A stretch of 41,953 nucleotides of DNA, from NCBI RefSeq assembly GCF_938020365.1, contig NZ_CALIIB010000040.1, positions 1 to 41,953 on the forward strand, read 5' to 3'. The notes beneath the pieces were generated by a model. That model saw only the letters and a list, made by a program, of their open reading frames with translations, did no database searches and was not told the origin of the DNA. Position 1 is the stretch's first letter. Each line of letters opens with the position of its first letter. Position numbers and translations under genes: made by a program. The DNA is from an uncultured Streptococcus sp. (GTDB taxonomy: Bacteria; Bacillota; Bacilli; Lactobacillales; Streptococcaceae). Positions 40,757-41,953 of this stretch are shown here, piece after piece.

Positions 40757-40781
40757 AAAAAGCACCGATTGGTGCTTTTTT
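40757..40781. terminator. Bidirectional terminator between pepQ and ogt
   Basis: AAAAAGCACC pairs perfectly with GGTGCTTTTT across GATT. Serves convergent pepQ and ogt. Confidence 0.9.
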
Positions 40782-40800
40782 AGCTTATCAATAGTTTTAT

Positions 40801-41307
40801 TTATCCTGTTGTCTTCTCCCCCGCCTCTAGTTTCAACAGGAAGGCTTTTTTATCAAGGCCACCGGCATAGCCGGTCAATCTTCCGTCGCTTCCGACAATC
40901 CGATGGCAGGGAATCAGAAGGGAAATGGGATTATGGCCGATGGCACCACCGACTGCTCTAGCCGAGCCAATCTTACCGTACTCAGCTTGTAATTCTCGTA
41001 GAATGTCTGAATAGGTAGCCGTTTGTCCATAAGGAATCTTCTGCAGCACTGTCAGAACCTTGCTTCTGAACTCAGTTACTTGAGGTGCCAATGGAATTTC
41101 ATCTGTCGCAGGATTTTCTCCCTTGAAATAAGCATCCAACCAAGCAGCAACACGCTGGCTGACTTCTGTCTCTTCCTGTTGCGCTTGCTCCAAATCATAG
41201 CCTGCCCCAAAATATTTCTGATTCTCCAGCCAAAGCCCCAACAAGGCATTTGCGTCTGTCAAGATGAAAATCTGGCCAATCGGTGATGCATAATAAGTCT
41301 TGTACAT
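40801..41307 (-). CDS. ogt: Methylated-DNA--protein-cysteine methyltransferase
   Basis: Suicide repair protein removing O6-methylguanine; 168 residues. Active-site motif LIPCHRIVGSDG with acceptor Cys134; also VLTVLQKIPYGQTATYSDI and the Arg finger region SARAVGGAIGHNP. N-terminal Ogt domain (1-75) begins MYKTYYASPIGQIFI. Transcribed from a promoter that overlaps the stop codon of the upstream gene. Confidence 0.93.
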   Translation of the reverse strand: MYKTYYASPIGQIFILTDANALLGLWLENQKYFGAGYDLEQAQQEETEVSQRVAAWLDAYFKGENPATDEIPLAPQVTEFRSKVLTVLQKIPYGQTATYSDILRELQAEYGKIGSARAVGGAIGHNPISLLIPCHRIVGSDGRLTGYAGGLDKKAFLLKLEAGEKTTG

Positions 41308-41341
41308 ATTTTTTCTTTCTTTTAACTTCTTGATATGCCTT

Positions 41342-41350
41342 ATTATACCA
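41342..41350 (-). promoter_or_regulatory. Extended -10 promoter of ogt overlapping the upstream stop codon
   Basis: TGGTATAAT on the minus strand; its TAA is the stop codon of the VOC-family gene (41343-41345). Spacing to the ogt ATG is 34 bp. Confidence 0.65.
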
Positions 41351-41953
41351 CTCTTGTCTTAACTTTTGCCACAATCCCATCTGGGTCTGTAACTTCTAGC
41401 TCTTGGGAGCTAATCCATCGGACTGGCGCCTGCAAGTCCAGAGCATTTTCATAAATAGCTATTAGGTCTTCTTTTCCTTCTACTTGCGCTTCAAAATAGG
41501 CTAGTCCTAGTTGCTTCGGTTGGCGATGATTCAAGTGAGAACCACCCCATTCATTAACCGCTAAATGATGATGGTAGTTTCCGGATGCCAGCCAGCTAGC
41601 AGAAGGTACAGAAAATTTATCCTCCAAGTCTAGAAGCTTTTGGTAAAAATGACTGGCTGCTCTGCTATTTTTCACAGACAGATGGACATGGCCCATACGA
41701 GTTCCTTCAGCAATACTAAACGGCTGGACTTCCTGTCCTAGTTCATAGATTTCTTGAGCCGCTAGCGCTTCCGTCACTCCGATAATGCGGCCATCTTCTC
41801 GAATATCCCAATCAGCCTGAGGCTTGTCCCGATAAAGCTCAATGCCATTGCCTTCTGGATCCTCCAGATAAATGGCTTCACTATAACCATGGTCCGCCCC
41901 TCCAACCATAGGAACTTTATTTTCTGATAAATGCTTCAGGATATCCGCCAAAG
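41343..41953 (-). CDS. VOC-superfamily (glyoxalase/catechol 2,3-dioxygenase-like) protein, partial
   Basis: At least 203 residues; the 5' end lies beyond the right edge of the window. Two VOC modules: the end of the first (GYSEAIYLEDPEGNGIELYRD) and a full second one (GHVHLSVKNSRAASHFYQKLL, SGNYHHHLAVNEW, AYFEAQVE, ELEVTDPDGI). His and Glu at the ends of these strands are usual metal ligands. Relatives are CatE/YfiE-type dioxygenase-like proteins; in streptococci the substrate is unknown. I see no reason to call it degraded. Confidence 0.85.
   Translation of the reverse strand, partial: LADILKHLSENKVPMVGGADHGYSEAIYLEDPEGNGIELYRDKPQADWDIREDGRIIGVTEALAAQEIYELGQEVQPFSIAEGTRMGHVHLSVKNSRAASHFYQKLLDLEDKFSVPSASWLASGNYHHHLAVNEWGGSHLNHRQPKQLGLAYFEAQVEGKEDLIAIYENALDLQAPVRWISSQELEVTDPDGIVAKVKTRVV

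Noticed and set aside
1..41953. CRISPR arrays, tRNA/rRNA genes, intact insertion sequences, phage or toxin-antitoxin genes
   Set aside because: Looked for and not seen; the short-repeat regions found do not have the spacer structure of CRISPR and no transposase or integrase is encoded.

Overview
The window looks like chromosomal DNA of a viridans streptococcus, most like the sanguinis/gordonii group. This rests on the low-to-moderate GC content, streptococcal gene neighbourhoods (xseA-xseB-ispA-tlyA-argR-recN; rnc-smc; walR-walK-walJ; livJHMGF; clpP next to upp), a YSIRK/LPXTG surface protein built from SHIRT repeats, and abundant extended -10 promoters (TGnTATAAT). Most genes lie on the minus strand; only the OFA-family transporter and pepQ are on the plus strand. 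The species is an inference.

Layout. 1-2.4 kb: 5' part of gpmA, perR with a Per-box-like site, and a divergent OFA-family transporter with a cre-like site. 2.5-6 kb: a TRZ/ATZ-type amidohydrolase, a small lipoprotein, the HU protein gene and a DegV-family gene. 6.2-10.3 kb: a 1385-residue wall-anchored protein with eleven SHIRT-type repeats and one Rib-like domain. 10.5-16.7 kb: a tightly overlapping operon xseA-xseB-ispA-tlyA-argR-recN, followed by a PPP-family phosphatase. 16.7-18.1 kb: an orphan ComR-like HTH protein and nnrD. 18.5-18.9 kb: an array of degenerate ~117-bp units, each carrying hairpins at fixed positions. 18.9-23.6 kb: branched-chain amino-acid ABC transporter livJHMGF with a CodY-type box in its promoter. 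23.6-28.6 kb: ylbG, clpP (CtsR box), upp, ftsY and two Cof-type HAD phosphatases. 28.6-31.4 kb: a patch of truncated and broken genes (tadA fragment, a membrane protein with a putative permuted papain-like domain, a frameshifted AI-2E-family gene) between smc and the HAD/ftsY genes. 31.5-35.7 kb: smc and rnc. 35.9-39.4 kb: a DUF454 gene, a MITE-like structured repeat, and walJ-walK-walR. 39.7-42 kb: pepQ, ogt and a partial glyoxalase-fold dioxygenase-like gene.

How it works together. Much of the window is housekeeping: SMC and RNase III, SRP receptor, ClpP, WalRK cell-wall control, RecN/XseAB repair. Several regulators can be tied to sites by sequence: PerR to its own promoter, CodY to liv, CtsR to clpP, probably CcpA to the OFA transporter. 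A recurring compact design joins the U-tract of one gene's terminator directly to the extended -10 of the next gene.

The strongest leads for something undescribed are the livF-downstream hairpin array, in which arms change sequence while pairing is kept at the same offset; the inserted patch between smc and the HAD genes; the MITE-like element after walJ; and the orphan ComR-type HTH with an inverted repeat at its promoter. No tRNA, rRNA, CRISPR array, intact insertion sequence or phage gene was seen.
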